A DNA stretch of 64,000 nt, from NCBI GenBank assembly GCA_956465555.1, contig OY101125.1, forward strand, positions 188,501 to 252,500. Reading direction: 5' to 3'. The notes beneath the pieces were generated by a model that saw only the letters and a list, made by a program, of their open reading frames with translations, had not been told where the DNA came from and ran no database searches. The position numbers and the translations under genes were made by a program. Source of the stretch: Nitzschia sp. pyKryTriq1. Its lineage: Eukaryota > Bacillariophyta > Bacillariophyceae > Bacillariales > Bacillariaceae. Below are positions 43,503 to 52,301 of this stretch, piece after piece. Position 1 is the stretch's first letter, and each line of letters opens with the position of its first letter.

Positions 43503-45329
43503 CTATGTTGCTAGATTAATGCTGTTGCAATTCACATAACATTGATGAAACGTCCCACCAGAAGCAGCTTCTTTGTCCTCGTCACTTCTAGATTTCTTAG
43601 TTTCTTCCACATCGGCAACGACTTGAGCAGGCGTTTTCCCGTGCGTCTCGGGTAACGCTATCCAGGTAAAGAAAAAGGATACAATCAAGCCCAATGCAAA
43701 CGGTACAAACGTATATTCACCCAATAACTTGTGCATCGTCGGAAACACCAAACCCACGAAAAAATTGACAAACCAACTCCACTGACTAATGATAGACATG
43801 ATCACCGTCACGTACTTGGCCTCGAACATTTCGGCAATGACCAGCCATGGGATGGGTCCCATACCAATCTCGTAAAATGCAACATAGAAATTGACAGCCA
43901 CCAATGCGACTCCCGTTCCAAAGATACCCATCTGTGCGAGTACCAATGTAGAACATGCGAGAAACATGCCCTGGTAAAAGTAGCACCAGTACAACAAGAG
44001 AGAAGAACAGCAACAAGAATCAGACTGTGTTGGATTGTATGATTTGACGCGCGGCGTACCAAGTAGCACAACATCATCACTTACCCCGATGGACCAAAGA
44101 ATGAGAGACTTGCGACGGCAAGAGTCCATCAACAGCAAGGCGACGTAGGTAAAAATCACATTCACTGTTCCAATCAGAGTGGTTCCCACAAGAGGATCAT
44201 CAACGATGTTTTCAAATAAGGATGTCGAATAATAGAACACGGCACTGATCCCACACATTTGTTGTGCTGTATGTAGTGCAAATATACAAAAGAACATGTA
44301 TCGTTCCATGGGTCGGGATACCATCATTTCCATCATGATATCTCGTTGCGTTTCCTGTTCACCACCACCGTATCGCTTGGCGGCCCGGACGTAAATGGAA
44401 AACTCACGATCGATTGTATCGTCAATAGTATCAGGTCCTCGTAGATTCTGGAGCGCCTGTCTCGCTAATGTCGTATCCTCGGGATCCTGTTGAATCAACC
44501 AAACTGGACTCTCCACAACAAAAGGCATCATGGCCAACTGTATCACCGAAACAAAGACTGGCATTAAGAATAGGTGCCTCCAGCCATGTTCCGTGGCATA
44601 TCGAAAGGAGAGTAGATCTGCCGCAAGAATTCCCGTCACGAAAGCAAATTGATTGATGGTACCCAAGGTTCCACGTAAATGAGGCGGCGCCAGCTCTCCA
44701 AGATATATCGGTACGAGAACGGTGGCAATACCACTCGCAATACCAATGATGAATCGAGCCACGGTAAGAACGAGAAGGCTGGGAGCAAACGCCTGCAATA
44801 TTTCGCCCCCAAGAAATATGACACTGTTCCAAAATAACGTGAACCGTCGACCTTTCCCTGCGGATAGCCTTCCGCCAAAAATGGCTCCGATGGGTGCCCC
44901 CAGACTCAATGCCGCCACTGCAAAAGACCAAGCCCCCGTCTTGTGTCCAGGAAAAACATACTTTTCGGGAGTATTCAGTATCGCAATATTGTATCCGACC
45001 AGAAATTGCAGCGTTGCTGCGCTGACAGTTGCTATACAAAATTGCAGAGTCACCCTTCGTCTCGATCGCGGCTCTTTTGACGGCTCTTTTGACGGCGCTA
45101 TTCTACCTTGTTCTCGACCATCACATGCGTCACTCAAGGTTTCACTCAGGGTATCAAAAATAGCGCACTCATCTTCATGATGATGGGCCCTCGTTTGCAT
45201 ACCGTGGATAGCGGTAAAAGGAATTTCTGTGTATAGCTCACGATCGCCGCCAACGCCTGTGGAGGAGGTGTAGATGGAATATGTTCCGTCCGCATTGTCT
45301 CGCATGGTGCTTGGAAGGCTATTTTTCAT
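43503..45329 (-). CDS. Major facilitator (SLC2/GLUT-type) sugar transporter 1, two exons
   Basis: Exon 1 45329-44085, intron 44084-43971 (114 bp, GTAAGT...CAG, phase 0), exon 2 43970-43503; 570 aa. The intron has no stop and is a multiple of three, so an unspliced reading gives 608 aa, but comparison with the neighbouring paralogue (RRKSLLLWSLGGMFISCSTL) shows those 38 codons are foreign and the junction SIG-GMFLACSTL is right. Twelve membrane spans are expected. Signatures: GRRFTLFWN, VPIYLGELAPPHLRG after helix 4, QQMCGISAVFYYSTS in helix 7 and PETHGKTP at the end of helix 12. These mark the sugar-porter family; the QQ(M)xG helix-7 motif fits a hexose carrier. Cytoplasmic N-terminus of about 100 residues. 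Confidence 0.9.
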   Translation of the reverse strand: MKNSLPSTMRDNADGTYSIYTSSTGVGGDRELYTEIPFTAIHGMQTRAHHHEDECAIFDTLSETLSDACDGREQGRIAPSKEPSKEPRSRRRVTLQFCIATVSAATLQFLVGYNIAILNTPEKYVFPGHKTGAWSFAVAALSLGAPIGAIFGGRLSAGKGRRFTLFWNSVIFLGGEILQAFAPSLLVLTVARFIIGIASGIATVLVPIYLGELAPPHLRGTLGTINQFAFVTGILAADLLSFRYATEHGWRHLFLMPVFVSVIQLAMMPFVVESPVWLIQQDPEDTTLARQALQNLRGPDTIDDTIDREFSIYVRAAKRYGGGEQETQRDIMMEMMVSRPMERYMFFCIFALHTAQQMCGISAVFYYSTSLFENIVDDPLVGTTLIGTVNVIFTYVALLLMDSCRRKSLILWSIGVSDDVVLLGTPRVKSYNPTQSDSCCCSSLLLYWCYFYQGMFLACSTLVLAQMGIFGTGVALVAVNFYVAFYEIGMGPIPWLVIAEMFEAKYVTVIMSIISQWSWFVNFFVGLVFPTMHKLLGEYTFVPFALGLIVSFFFTWIALPETHGKTPAQVVADVEETKKSRSDEDKEAASGGTFHQCYVNCNSINLAT

Positions 45330-46172
45330 GGACGTGTGGCTACGAAATCGCCCAGTGATATGTATCGGATTGACGATGTTGTCGTATTGGTCTCGACTTT
45401 TTGTCTAATATTAACGAAGAAAAGAGCATGGAAAGAAGAAAACAAGGTAAGAATACAACGAAGGAACGATGTTGAAGGAGCAATCATGGTGAGGACCGAC
45501 CAAAGGAGGCTTACCATCGACGATGATAAGAGACTTTCCCCACGATTATTCATATTTGTTATTGTGTCCATCGCTTATTGACAGTTGATTGATGAGAGCT
45601 TGTGTCGTTTATGTCTGATGTCGCAAGATGATAGATGATGATGCGAGATACCGGTATGAAACGAAAAGAAGTCAAAATCCTCAAGTCTTGAGGAAAAAAA
45701 GTGAAGAATTGTATTTGCGCGTGGGATCGGCCGACGACAAACGGATTTTCATAAATTTATACAGTTATGAAGGTTTTAAATGTCCCCGCGCGAGCCATTC
45801 AATTGAGTCCTGGTAGTCGACACGATGATTTCGCGCCAAAATGCAAGGATGGGCACAACAAGAATAACGCACAGACATTCTGTCCGTAAAGTGGTCTGTA
45901 CGTACGTACGCGAACAGGCAGCACTGTACCACCGTTAGTCTGCGGACTAAAAGAAAGAAGAAGTATCATTAGATGTACCGGTATGCGGCAGCCTGCTAGA
46001 TAGTGTTATTGCAGAGCAGTGCTGTTGCTTTGATATGGTTGCTGTTCAAATGTGGTTCTATGGTATATTGGGGTAACGCAAGCTTAGCTAGTAGTATAGA
46101 TGTGTGTTTGTTCTGTCGTCTGTTGTTTGTCAGCAGCAGCAGGCGTAGTATGGCCTCTTGTACTCTAGGTCT
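45330..46172. other. Intergenic between tandem transporters
   Basis: Should hold the promoter of transporter 1. A GTACGTACGTACG stretch lies near 45899 and GATACCGGTATG near 45649. No gene seen. Confidence 0.4.
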
Positions 46173-48078
46173 TCATGCTAGCACTTTGTCTTTCCAGTCG
46201 CCACCACCAGAACACCCGCCGAGGTCCTTTATTGATAGTTTCTCAGCGTAGGAAGCTTTTAATTTGACGTCCACCAATACCTGAGCCGGTGTCCTCCCTT
46301 GAGTTTCTGGCAAGGCCGCCCAAACGAAGCCGAAAGATACAGCAATGTTGATCGCGAATGGAACAAAGGTGTAGACGCCCAGTACCCGATTGATTGACGG
46401 GAAGAGAAGACTGACCAAGAACTCTACACTCCATGCAAGTTGGCTACAGAGAATCATGATAGATGTCACATATTTCGCCTCGAACATTTCGGAAATGATG
46501 AGCCATGGGATGGGTCCCATGCCAATCTCAAAAAACGCCACGTACACATTCGTTGCTAGCAACGCCATTGGCTTCCAAAGTATGCCCGTTTGTGCCAATA
46601 TCAGAGTCGAACAGGAAATAAACATTCCACCCAATGACCAAAGGAGAAGCGATTTTCTTCGGCACGAGTCCATCAATACCAAGGCCACGTATGTAAAAAT
46701 CACATTCACGGTCCCGATCAGTGTCGTGGCGACCAGAGGATCGTCAATGAGACCCTCGAACAAAGAGGTGGAATAGTAGAATATAGCATTGACACCAGTC
46801 AATTTTTTCGCCGAATGTAGTATGACAATGCAGAAGAAAAGATAGCGGTCCTGCGTCCGAGTCATCATCTTGGCCAAAATTTTCATGTGGGAATTGCCTT
46901 CGGCTTGGTCGTGTGCTTTCGAAGCCTGAGTATATGTGGACAATTCATGATCCAACTCCTCGTTTGTCTCATAGCCTCGGAGCTTTTGCAATATTTGTTT
47001 GGCGAGGGGATCGTAAGGGTCCTTCTGAAGAAGCCATCTCGGACTCTCAACGACAAAACAAGATAGTAGCAACTGTACCAAAGTGACGACCACGGTTGCT
47101 GCAAAGAGTTTCCTCCAGCTGTCCTCGTTGGCAAATCGAAACGAAAGAAGATCTGCGGAAAGAATTCCAATCACATAGGCAAATTGGTTGATAGTCCCAA
47201 TGGATCCACGCAAGCTTGGCGGCGCAAGTTCTCCTAGATAGATTGGCACCAGAACCGTGGCGAAACCACTGGCAATTCCAATGATGAAGCGCGCCAAAGT
47301 GATAAATGCTAGTCTGGGTGCACAGGTTTGTATCGATCCACCCATCATAAAAATCATGATGTTCAGCCTGAGTGTGAAGCGTCGACCCCAATCGGAAGCA
47401 CATTTCCCCCCTAGCCAAGCTCCCATCGGTGCGCCGATGGCGAGTGCAGCTGCAAAAGAAAAAACAAGAAGAGTAGGAGGTAGTGTCAGTATAAGAAAAG
47501 GCAGTGATATTGGGATATCATATGCAAGCGAGATGCTTCAACTTACCCACAGCCATCGACCAATAAATCGTTCGATGCCCTGGAAATACATATTTCTCGG
47601 GAGTGTTGAGACTGACAACATTAAACCCCACGAGAAATTGCAATGACGCAGTGGTGACTGTAGCAATCAACAATGGAGTGGTAAAACCTCCCGCAGCCGA
47701 TGATTTCTTGGGCTCATTCTCATTTCCTTCCCATACTACCACTTCATTAAAATTATCCACACACGTACTGACGACATCGCATTCATCTCTCGCTCTCGTC
47801 TGCATGCCATGAAAAGCAAAGAATGGAATCTCCGTGAATAACTCGAATTTGCCCGACTCGTCATTGGCAGGTGTGAAAATGGATGCGGTACCATCAGAGT
47901 TGTGTCTCATCGTGCTTGGAAGTTCTCGAAGGGGCATGTGTTGGGACCCCGCTCTTCCCACGATCTGGAGAGGATGGATGATACTATCATTGCTTTCGTT
48001 ATTGTTAGTGTTTTCGCGAGGAAGATTTTGTGGTCGTTGAGACGTCGTTGGCAGAAGTCTTTCGTCGCCTCCTTTCAT
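46173..48078 (-). CDS. Major facilitator (SLC2/GLUT-type) sugar transporter 2, two exons
   Basis: Exon 1 48078-47547, intron 47546-47450 (97 bp, GTAAGT...GCAG, phase 1), exon 2 47449-46173; 602 aa. The junction gives SMAVAALAIGAPMGAWLGG, matching SFAVAALSLGAPIGAIFGG in the tandem paralogue, which confirms it. Same family signatures: VPIYLGELAPPSLRG, GVNAIFYYSTSLFEG and PETQGRTP. Helix 7 reads AKKLTGVNAIF instead of AQQMCGISAVF, so two Gln that often contact the sugar are replaced by Lys, hinting at a different substrate or a sensor role (inference). It has an extra N-terminal segment of about 55 residues. Both copies share the MRxNxDGTxSIxT and GMQTRA cytoplasmic motifs. Confidence 0.9.
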
Positions 48079-48595
48079 TATAAAAACGAGCTACTTGAAG
48101 ATTGCGAAATCTTGTTGATCGTTGTAGCGTTGGATGAAATAATGCAGTACTTGTACTTTGACATGGTCATCCACACAAGAGAGGATGATGATGATGCAAT
48201 GATGATGATATAATATGGTCCGATAGTCCGATTGTTGACTTTTTTTATTCTTGTGGGCGGAGTATTCGCCAACGCTTTGTCGACCGGCGACCGAGCGAGC
48301 CTGCCGGCGACGGTTTGGAAAGATATAACCGTTCCCACATACATCAAGGTCATGCATCCTATTCGCGCGTGTCTGACACTCGAAAATCTCTTTCTTCCAC
48401 GTGTAATGCGTTGGTGTTACGATCAATTTCCCGCCTTTTTTTCATACCATGAAGATACGCGGCGATGAAGAACACAACAACATCCAGTATTATCTCCACT
48501 ATTCCGCTACTATGGAAGAAAAGTCATTATTTTTAACCCAACCCAACCTTTGGACGGTCATGTATTGAGAAGGCTCTAATGCCCTAGTAGTAAAA
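48079..48595. promoter_or_regulatory. Divergent intergenic region, transporter 2 and MYND gene
   Basis: Between divergent starts at 48078 and 48596. Contains a GATGATGATG run near 48183 and CTTCCACGTGTAATG near 48394, which includes a CACGTG E-box/G-box. The same CTTCCACGTGTAATG word occurs again near 50232 upstream of the SET gene. No coding sequence seen. Confidence 0.45.
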
Positions 48596-50056
48596 ATGTC
48601 GACACTATTGAAGAACCAAGGCTTTTGCGGATACTGTGGCAAGCTAGAAGCTCCCATGCTGTGTGCCTGTAAAGGGGAAAATTACTGCAGCAAAGACTGT
48701 CAAAAAGCGGCATGGGCAGAGCACCGTCTCCGATGCTCCGCGATGGGGGCGGGTAATAGTAGCATCGATAACGACCCAAAATTACGACAGGGCGACATTG
48801 TTAAGATCTCGGGCTTACAAACTGCGCAGGGCCATCATGCCAATGGTCGGCTTGCAGAAGTCCAATCGTTTGACAAAGAAAAGCAGCGATACTCTGTCCT
48901 CTACGCTACCGGGGAGTTCCAAGTCAAAGCAGCATCACTAAAAGCAACCAACTTGGAGATCCAGCTTTCCGCCAAAGAAGCAGCACATAAGGCTGCCAAC
49001 AAAAAACGCCCTAAACTTAATGAGGATGAGCAGTCCTCCTATATGCATGACGCCAAGAAAGAGCAAAACAACGTTCGATCATTGAGTGGAAACGAGATCA
49101 TGAAGCGGCTCAAATCACAAGACGAAAAGAAGGCAGGCATTTTCTTGCAGGCCTTGCAGCTTGGAGGACAGAATCCAGTGCATCTTACCGAGCGGCAAAA
49201 GAAAGAAATGTTAGAGCACGGCCTTATTGATTTTTGCATGCAACAATTCAAATTTCCAGAAATGCTCGATGAGCCAGGACCCATGCCGATCAATGCAACG
49301 CTATTGTTACAAGAACTAGCCAATGCCTTAACAAAGGATGGTTTGGGTATGAGACCACACGATCAACAGTTGATCAACCGTTACCGCGTGGAAACGTGCC
49401 AAAAGATGTCACATCTTATTCTACTGGCCTCCAACAAGAAATTTAGGTTCTACCAAGACACCGCACTTTGGGTCGGTCTCCAATCTGCATTTTCATCCCT
49501 GCTATCGAACATGGCCATGGCGGAAGCTTTAGTAACTAGAGTCATGCTCAACGAATTGGATCCGCTCGTGACAACTGCTCTGCTCAACCACATTCTCTTT
49601 ATGATGTCTGTCGATCCGACTCTGTACCTTCGGACCAAATCCATCATGACCAAAAAGAACTCACTAGTCAAAGATGGATCCATGGGTGCATTGATAAAAA
49701 TGACAACGTTGCAGGCACTTATGGAACTTTGCGATCTGGGAAATAACATTCCCGAAGCCGCAGTGACCCGAATCGGTATGCTCAAGGTTCCAGCCGGGGC
49801 CAAGCACCTCGCAGGATCTATTTTCGCCTCTTGCTTCTTCGAGGTCGCAGCTGTCGTCATTGTCGAAGTAATGTCGCACGAAAATACAAAACAACGAGGA
49901 ATGCATGTCGTGGAAGAACTACAATACATGTTTTCCTGTTTTTGGCGGTGCTCACGGTTAGTGCCAATCATGCCGGCATTTGACAATGAATTCGCGTATG
50001 AGCTGACCAACCCCTCTGCCGCAATGCGCTGGGCTAGGAAAAAGCTCAAAGACTAG
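48596..50056 (+). CDS. MYND zinc-finger protein
   Basis: A 486-aa single-exon protein. The N-terminus is a complete MYND finger: CGYCGKLEAPMLCACKGENYCSKDCQKAAW then EHRLRC, giving the C-x2-C, C-x-C, YC-x3-C and H-x3-C ligand pattern (residues about 11-48). MYND domains bind Pro-rich peptides in protein partners. A short segment near residues 60-115 (RQGDIVKISGLQTAQGHHANGRLAEV...RYSVLY) resembles a small beta-barrel. The C-terminal 300 residues are helical with no known catalytic motif; in particular no SET domain is present, so it is not a SMYD methyltransferase. Possibly an adaptor. Confidence 0.85.
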   Translation: MSTLLKNQGFCGYCGKLEAPMLCACKGENYCSKDCQKAAWAEHRLRCSAMGAGNSSIDNDPKLRQGDIVKISGLQTAQGHHANGRLAEVQSFDKEKQRYSVLYATGEFQVKAASLKATNLEIQLSAKEAAHKAANKKRPKLNEDEQSSYMHDAKKEQNNVRSLSGNEIMKRLKSQDEKKAGIFLQALQLGGQNPVHLTERQKKEMLEHGLIDFCMQQFKFPEMLDEPGPMPINATLLLQELANALTKDGLGMRPHDQQLINRYRVETCQKMSHLILLASNKKFRFYQDTALWVGLQSAFSSLLSNMAMAEALVTRVMLNELDPLVTTALLNHILFMMSVDPTLYLRTKSIMTKKNSLVKDGSMGALIKMTTLQALMELCDLGNNIPEAAVTRIGMLKVPAGAKHLAGSIFASCFFEVAAVVIVEVMSHENTKQRGMHVVEELQYMFSCFWRCSRLVPIMPAFDNEFAYELTNPSAAMRWARKKLKD

Positions 50057-50467
50057 TTACGAGAAGTTCTCTAATTGTCTGCATCTTTCTTAGACTACTG
50101 CTTATCTACCGGTACAACAAAGGCGATCTAGAGTAGCGTTAGAAAATACAGTAACAAAAGTTTAGAACTACAGTAGTAGGGCTCCTACTGTCTGTTTGTC
50201 TGTGCGTCCGCACACGGCACGGAAGCTACTTCTTCCACGTGTAATGTCGTGGTGTGACGTACTTCTTTCTCTTTAGTATCCGCGAGAGGAGATCTATGAT
50301 GTGATCCATATTATCCAACATCATCGATCCACAACAACCATGGTACTAGTATAATTCGATCCCCATATTATTGGGACTTTGTTAACGATTAAAACCAAAC
50401 GTTGCGTTCCTCGAAGTATCTTTATCACTGTAGTAAAACGGAGGGTGTCGGTATACAACATTATATC
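50057..50467. promoter_or_regulatory. Upstream region of the SET-domain gene
   Basis: Contains CTTCCACGTGTAATG near 50232 with a CACGTG core, the same 15-bp word as near 48394. Also CTACCGGTAC near 50107. No coding sequence seen; an in-frame extension to 50402 begins at TTG, not ATG. Confidence 0.45.
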
Positions 50468-52003
50468 ATGACGATGAACAAGAACCGAGGGACGATTTCT
50501 TCGAGAACGGCGGCCCGCCGTCTGGTGGGGTTTTGGATTTGCTTGTTGTCTCCAAGAAAGACAATAATAATTTCCATCGAAGCATTCCTTATTGCCTCAT
50601 TTTCATTTCCTGGGATGAGGGCCAGTACTGCTGATTTGTCTCAATGTTCCGCATCCGGAGGAAATCATTCCCCCGATTTTGAGAAATGGGTTTCTTCTGA
50701 ACGCGAGTTTGAGGACTTGGATGCATGGGCGAGTCAAAATGGTATTCTGATGGAACACGGCTTTCAGTTGACCAAAAGCACCGTTCACCTAGACAACATG
50801 GATTACGACGACTGGAATGTTAACCTAAGAGAATCGGCGTCAGAAAGTGATAGGGTCCTTCACATCCCATCTCATTGGATATTCTCTGGGACACGCATGG
50901 AGGAAGAGCTCCGATCGGTGGACGGTTTCCAGGATGCGATAAACTATGTGTCAAAACGCAACTGTGAAGACCAGCTACCCCAATTTTTTCTTTGGATTAA
51001 GGTTCTTCAAGAATTTGAAAAAGGGCAAGACTCGTTGTGGTATCCTTGGATTCAGTCGCTTCCACGTAAATTTGGAAACGCTCTCTACCTAGATCCTGTG
51101 GAAATGGAGTGTTTGCCTCCGTATGCTTGGTCACTGGCGAAATTGGAGCTTCTTCATCTGGAGGTCTTTCAACAAGCCCTTCGTGACTTTATTCCGTCCG
51201 TCGTCTCGGAAGAATCGACCCGCACCGACACCGAATTGGCTCGATGGGCGTTGAGTGTAGTGTTCACAAGATGCTGGGGGAAGGCGGACGAGGACGACGA
51301 GGAGACGAAGGCAAAGAAACAAACGCATATCGCACCAATCGGCGATATGCTGAATCATGGAGACCCAGCCAACACTTTTATTTCCTATGACAGTGATGGC
51401 AACTGCAACATATTTCTCAAAACGAACGTGACAACGGCTGCTGGTGGATCAGCCCTCTCCCTTTCCTATGGACGAACAACCAACCCTTCTCGCTTCCTGG
51501 TGCTTTATGGATTTGTCGATTTGAGTAAGGCCAGGATATTTAGTCAAGTCCTTGTGACTCATCCTTCTCAGCAACACAAAGATATCGGCTACGATGTTTC
51601 TAAAATGGTCTTCTCGACGGACAATGGAGAAATTGCGGAAGAAGTGTTTGATGTGACCCTCTACTCGATACTTGAGCAGGTACCAGACCTTCAGAAGCTG
51701 TTCTACGAATCCCACATAAGGGGAGAGCGAGCAATGACACAGTCTCTCAAACAGCAGTATCATCTGGAGATATGCATCGTTTTGAAGAAACATGTGGATG
51801 GGAAATTGTTGGAGATGCGGAATCTTCTCCAGAAGATCGATTCCTTGTACTACGAGAACAAGAACGAGATCGTTCAGCAGCATCCACGACTACCGACCAT
51901 TTTTGAGCACAACAAATTTCTATATTTCACCTTCTCCAAAGTCAAGGCACGACTAGATCAAATGATCCAAGACGAAATGAAACAACGACAACAACTACAA
52001 TGA
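50468..52003 (+). CDS. SET-domain protein methyltransferase, Rubisco LSMT/SETD3-like
   Basis: Start taken as the ATG at 50468 (511 aa) since the longer frame lacks an ATG. The SET region is split, as in the Rubisco large-subunit methyltransferase/SETD3/SETD6 group: HGFQLTKSTV near the N-terminus, LPPYAWSLAKLELL, WALSVVFTRCWG, then PIGDMLNHGDPAN (NH of the SAM pocket) and LSYGRTTNPSRFLVLYGFV with the catalytic Tyr in the last. A Rubis-subs-bind-like helical region follows. The N-terminal 50 residues are basic then hydrophobic and contain IASFSFPGMRAS, which resembles the ASAFAP plastid-import motif with Phe after the cleavage site. Plastid import is therefore possible. Substrate not known; lysine or histidine methylation. 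Confidence 0.82.
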   Translation: MTMNKNRGTISSRTAARRLVGFWICLLSPRKTIIISIEAFLIASFSFPGMRASTADLSQCSASGGNHSPDFEKWVSSEREFEDLDAWASQNGILMEHGFQLTKSTVHLDNMDYDDWNVNLRESASESDRVLHIPSHWIFSGTRMEEELRSVDGFQDAINYVSKRNCEDQLPQFFLWIKVLQEFEKGQDSLWYPWIQSLPRKFGNALYLDPVEMECLPPYAWSLAKLELLHLEVFQQALRDFIPSVVSEESTRTDTELARWALSVVFTRCWGKADEDDEETKAKKQTHIAPIGDMLNHGDPANTFISYDSDGNCNIFLKTNVTTAAGGSALSLSYGRTTNPSRFLVLYGFVDLSKARIFSQVLVTHPSQQHKDIGYDVSKMVFSTDNGEIAEEVFDVTLYSILEQVPDLQKLFYESHIRGERAMTQSLKQQYHLEICIVLKKHVDGKLLEMRNLLQKIDSLYYENKNEIVQQHPRLPTIFEHNKFLYFTFSKVKARLDQMIQDEMKQRQQLQ

Positions 52004-52301
52004 AGTGAGAGCGATGAACAAAAGAGTCGTCTGATGCTTTCGATCGAATGAATCAATTTTGGCAGAGCCGGCCGGCCGAAGGAAGTCGGAGAGGTCAACT
52101 GTCCACGCGCGATTTTGTGCGCATGTGTTTTTGAATCTTGAAGATTTCCGATTTCCGTCCAGAGCGCTCTCTTCCTTGTCGCGAACGTAAAACACAACAC
52201 ATCATGACTTGTCTGGGTTGATGATCATCGCATAGACAACATACTTGTACTTCTTTCTCTACTCGCTATTCCCTTTTTAGCACAATATCGTTGTTATTGC
52301 C

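Noticed and set aside
45326-45571. Minus-strand frame just upstream of transporter 1 as an extra exon
   Set aside because: It ends in a stop at the transporter start and has no splice site in the right phase; transporter 2 shows no matching sequence.
50402-50467. N-terminal extension of the SET-domain gene
   Set aside because: The frame is open but begins with TTG, and the first ATG is at 50468, which also starts a sensible targeting-like N-terminus.
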